Positions 63,584-64,000 of a stretch of 64,000 nt of DNA are shown one piece after another. The stretch is from assembly GCF_000723205.1 (NCBI RefSeq), contig NZ_HG315671.1:1461351-1525350 (forward strand). The letters are read 5' to 3'. This stretch comes from Formosa agariphila KMM 3901 (GTDB taxonomy: Bacteria > Bacteroidota > Bacteroidia > Flavobacteriales > Flavobacteriaceae). A program made the position numbers and the translations under genes. Each line of letters starts with the position of its first letter. The stretch's first letter is position 1. The notes below the pieces were generated by a model that had not been told where the DNA came from, did no database searches, and saw only the letters and a program-made list of their open reading frames with translations.

Positions 63584-64000
63584 ATGTATACATTTCAGCA
63601 ACAATTACAACACATACAAGACGGAAAAGGTTTTATAGCAGCCTTAGATCAAAGCGGAGGAAGTACACCTAAGGCACTTTTGGGATATGGTATAGACGAG
63701 AGTCAATATAAAGACGAAACCGAAATGTTTCAATTAATTCATGAGATGCGTACCAGAGTCATTTCAAATAAAAATTTCACCGAAGATAAAATTCTAGGAG
63801 TGATTCTTTTTGAGAATACTATGAAAGGTACAATCGATACAAAACCGGTTCCAACGTATTTGTTAGAAAAAAACATTGTACCTTTTTTAAAGGTCGATAA
63901 AGGCTTAGAAGATTTAAACCATGGTGTTAAATTGATGAAGCCAATACCAAATCTTGAAGCTAGATTATTAGAAGCTAAAAAACTTGGTGTTTTTGGTACT
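63584..64000 (+). CDS. Fructose-bisphosphate aldolase class I, 3' end cut by window
   Basis: The ATG is at 63584 and 139 codons are visible before the window edge. The opening YTFQQQLQHIQDGKGFIAAL, DQSGGSTPKALLGYGI and GVILFENTMKGTIDTKPVPTYLLEKNIVPFLKVDKGLEDL (cut here) match class I aldolases of the short bacterial type (about 300 residues). It splits fructose-1,6-bisphosphate into two triose phosphates in glycolysis and gluconeogenesis. The active-site Schiff-base Lys lies beyond the window. Confidence 0.9.
   Translation, partial: MYTFQQQLQHIQDGKGFIAALDQSGGSTPKALLGYGIDESQYKDETEMFQLIHEMRTRVISNKNFTEDKILGVILFENTMKGTIDTKPVPTYLLEKNIVPFLKVDKGLEDLNHGVKLMKPIPNLEARLLEAKKLGVFGT

Noticed and set aside
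1-64000. Prophage, integrative element or CRISPR array
   Set aside because: No integrase, transposase, phage gene, tRNA with attachment repeat or spaced direct repeats were seen; gene order is that of a core flavobacterial chromosome.

Overview
The window looks like the chromosome of a marine member of the Flavobacteriaceae (Bacteroidota). The DNA is AT-rich throughout (G+C was not computed). Several promoters carry the Bacteroidota -7 box TAnnTTTG. Many genes belong to families typical of this group: the CAL67264-type small membrane protein beside ettA, the CCC-motif/DUF2752 pair, DUF6452/DUF6048 next to rlmD, DUF4294, and a ribonucleotide reductase whose ATP-cone sits on the beta subunit. 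A PL6 alginate lyase and a GH113-like mannanase point to life on algal polysaccharides. The genus cannot be decided. No rRNA, tRNA, CRISPR array, prophage or transposase was seen.

Layout. 1-3.8 kb: a cut-off acyl-CoA carboxylase beta subunit, then a DoxX-like/FMN reductase/MarR/pirin module with a perfect palindrome in front. 3.9-6.3 kb: an OmpA protein and an MFS exporter, convergent. 6.4-8.8 kb: a structured RNA-like element, a 60-residue membrane protein and ettA. 8.8-13.3 kb: a metallo-hydrolase, a formimidoylglutamase-like protein that has lost metal ligands, and hutI. 13.5-20 kb: a Crp-type regulator, a fatty-acid desaturase, transporters and an aldo/keto reductase. A second copy of the structured element lies at 15.7 kb. 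20.1-23.6 kb: a three-gene acyl-CoA (probably propionyl-CoA) carboxylase operon. 23.7-28.3 kb: a DnaQ-type exonuclease, a cNMP/CBS/DUF294 protein, a PrsW protease and a flippase. 28.3-30.4 kb: a WYL regulator, two identical dyad-bearing promoters, a possible small RNA and an orphan membrane protein. 30.3-46 kb: mostly housekeeping genes (Nudix, M42 peptidase, RNA methyltransferases, rocD, Smr protein, stress genes) and the GH113-like lipoprotein.

46.4-53.5 kb: pyruvate carboxylase with a TTG start, then nrdB-nrdA behind a cobalamin riboswitch. The riboswitch implies that this B12-independent reductase is turned down when B12 is present, presumably because a B12-dependent enzyme takes over. 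53.5-64 kb: an orphan receiver domain, glutaminase, the PL6 alginate lyase with a tandem operator over its promoter, an OprP-like porin, a universal stress protein, a class V aminotransferase, an SBF-type transporter and the start of a class I aldolase.

Metabolic theme: three biotin-dependent carboxylase sets and amino-acid catabolism genes (hutI, rocD, glutaminase) suggest growth on amino acids, branched or odd-chain acids and algal sugars. The best leads are the B12 riboswitch on RNR, the twin WYL-adjacent promoters, the two-copy structured element, the ligand-deficient arginase-fold protein and the tandem operator of the alginate lyase.
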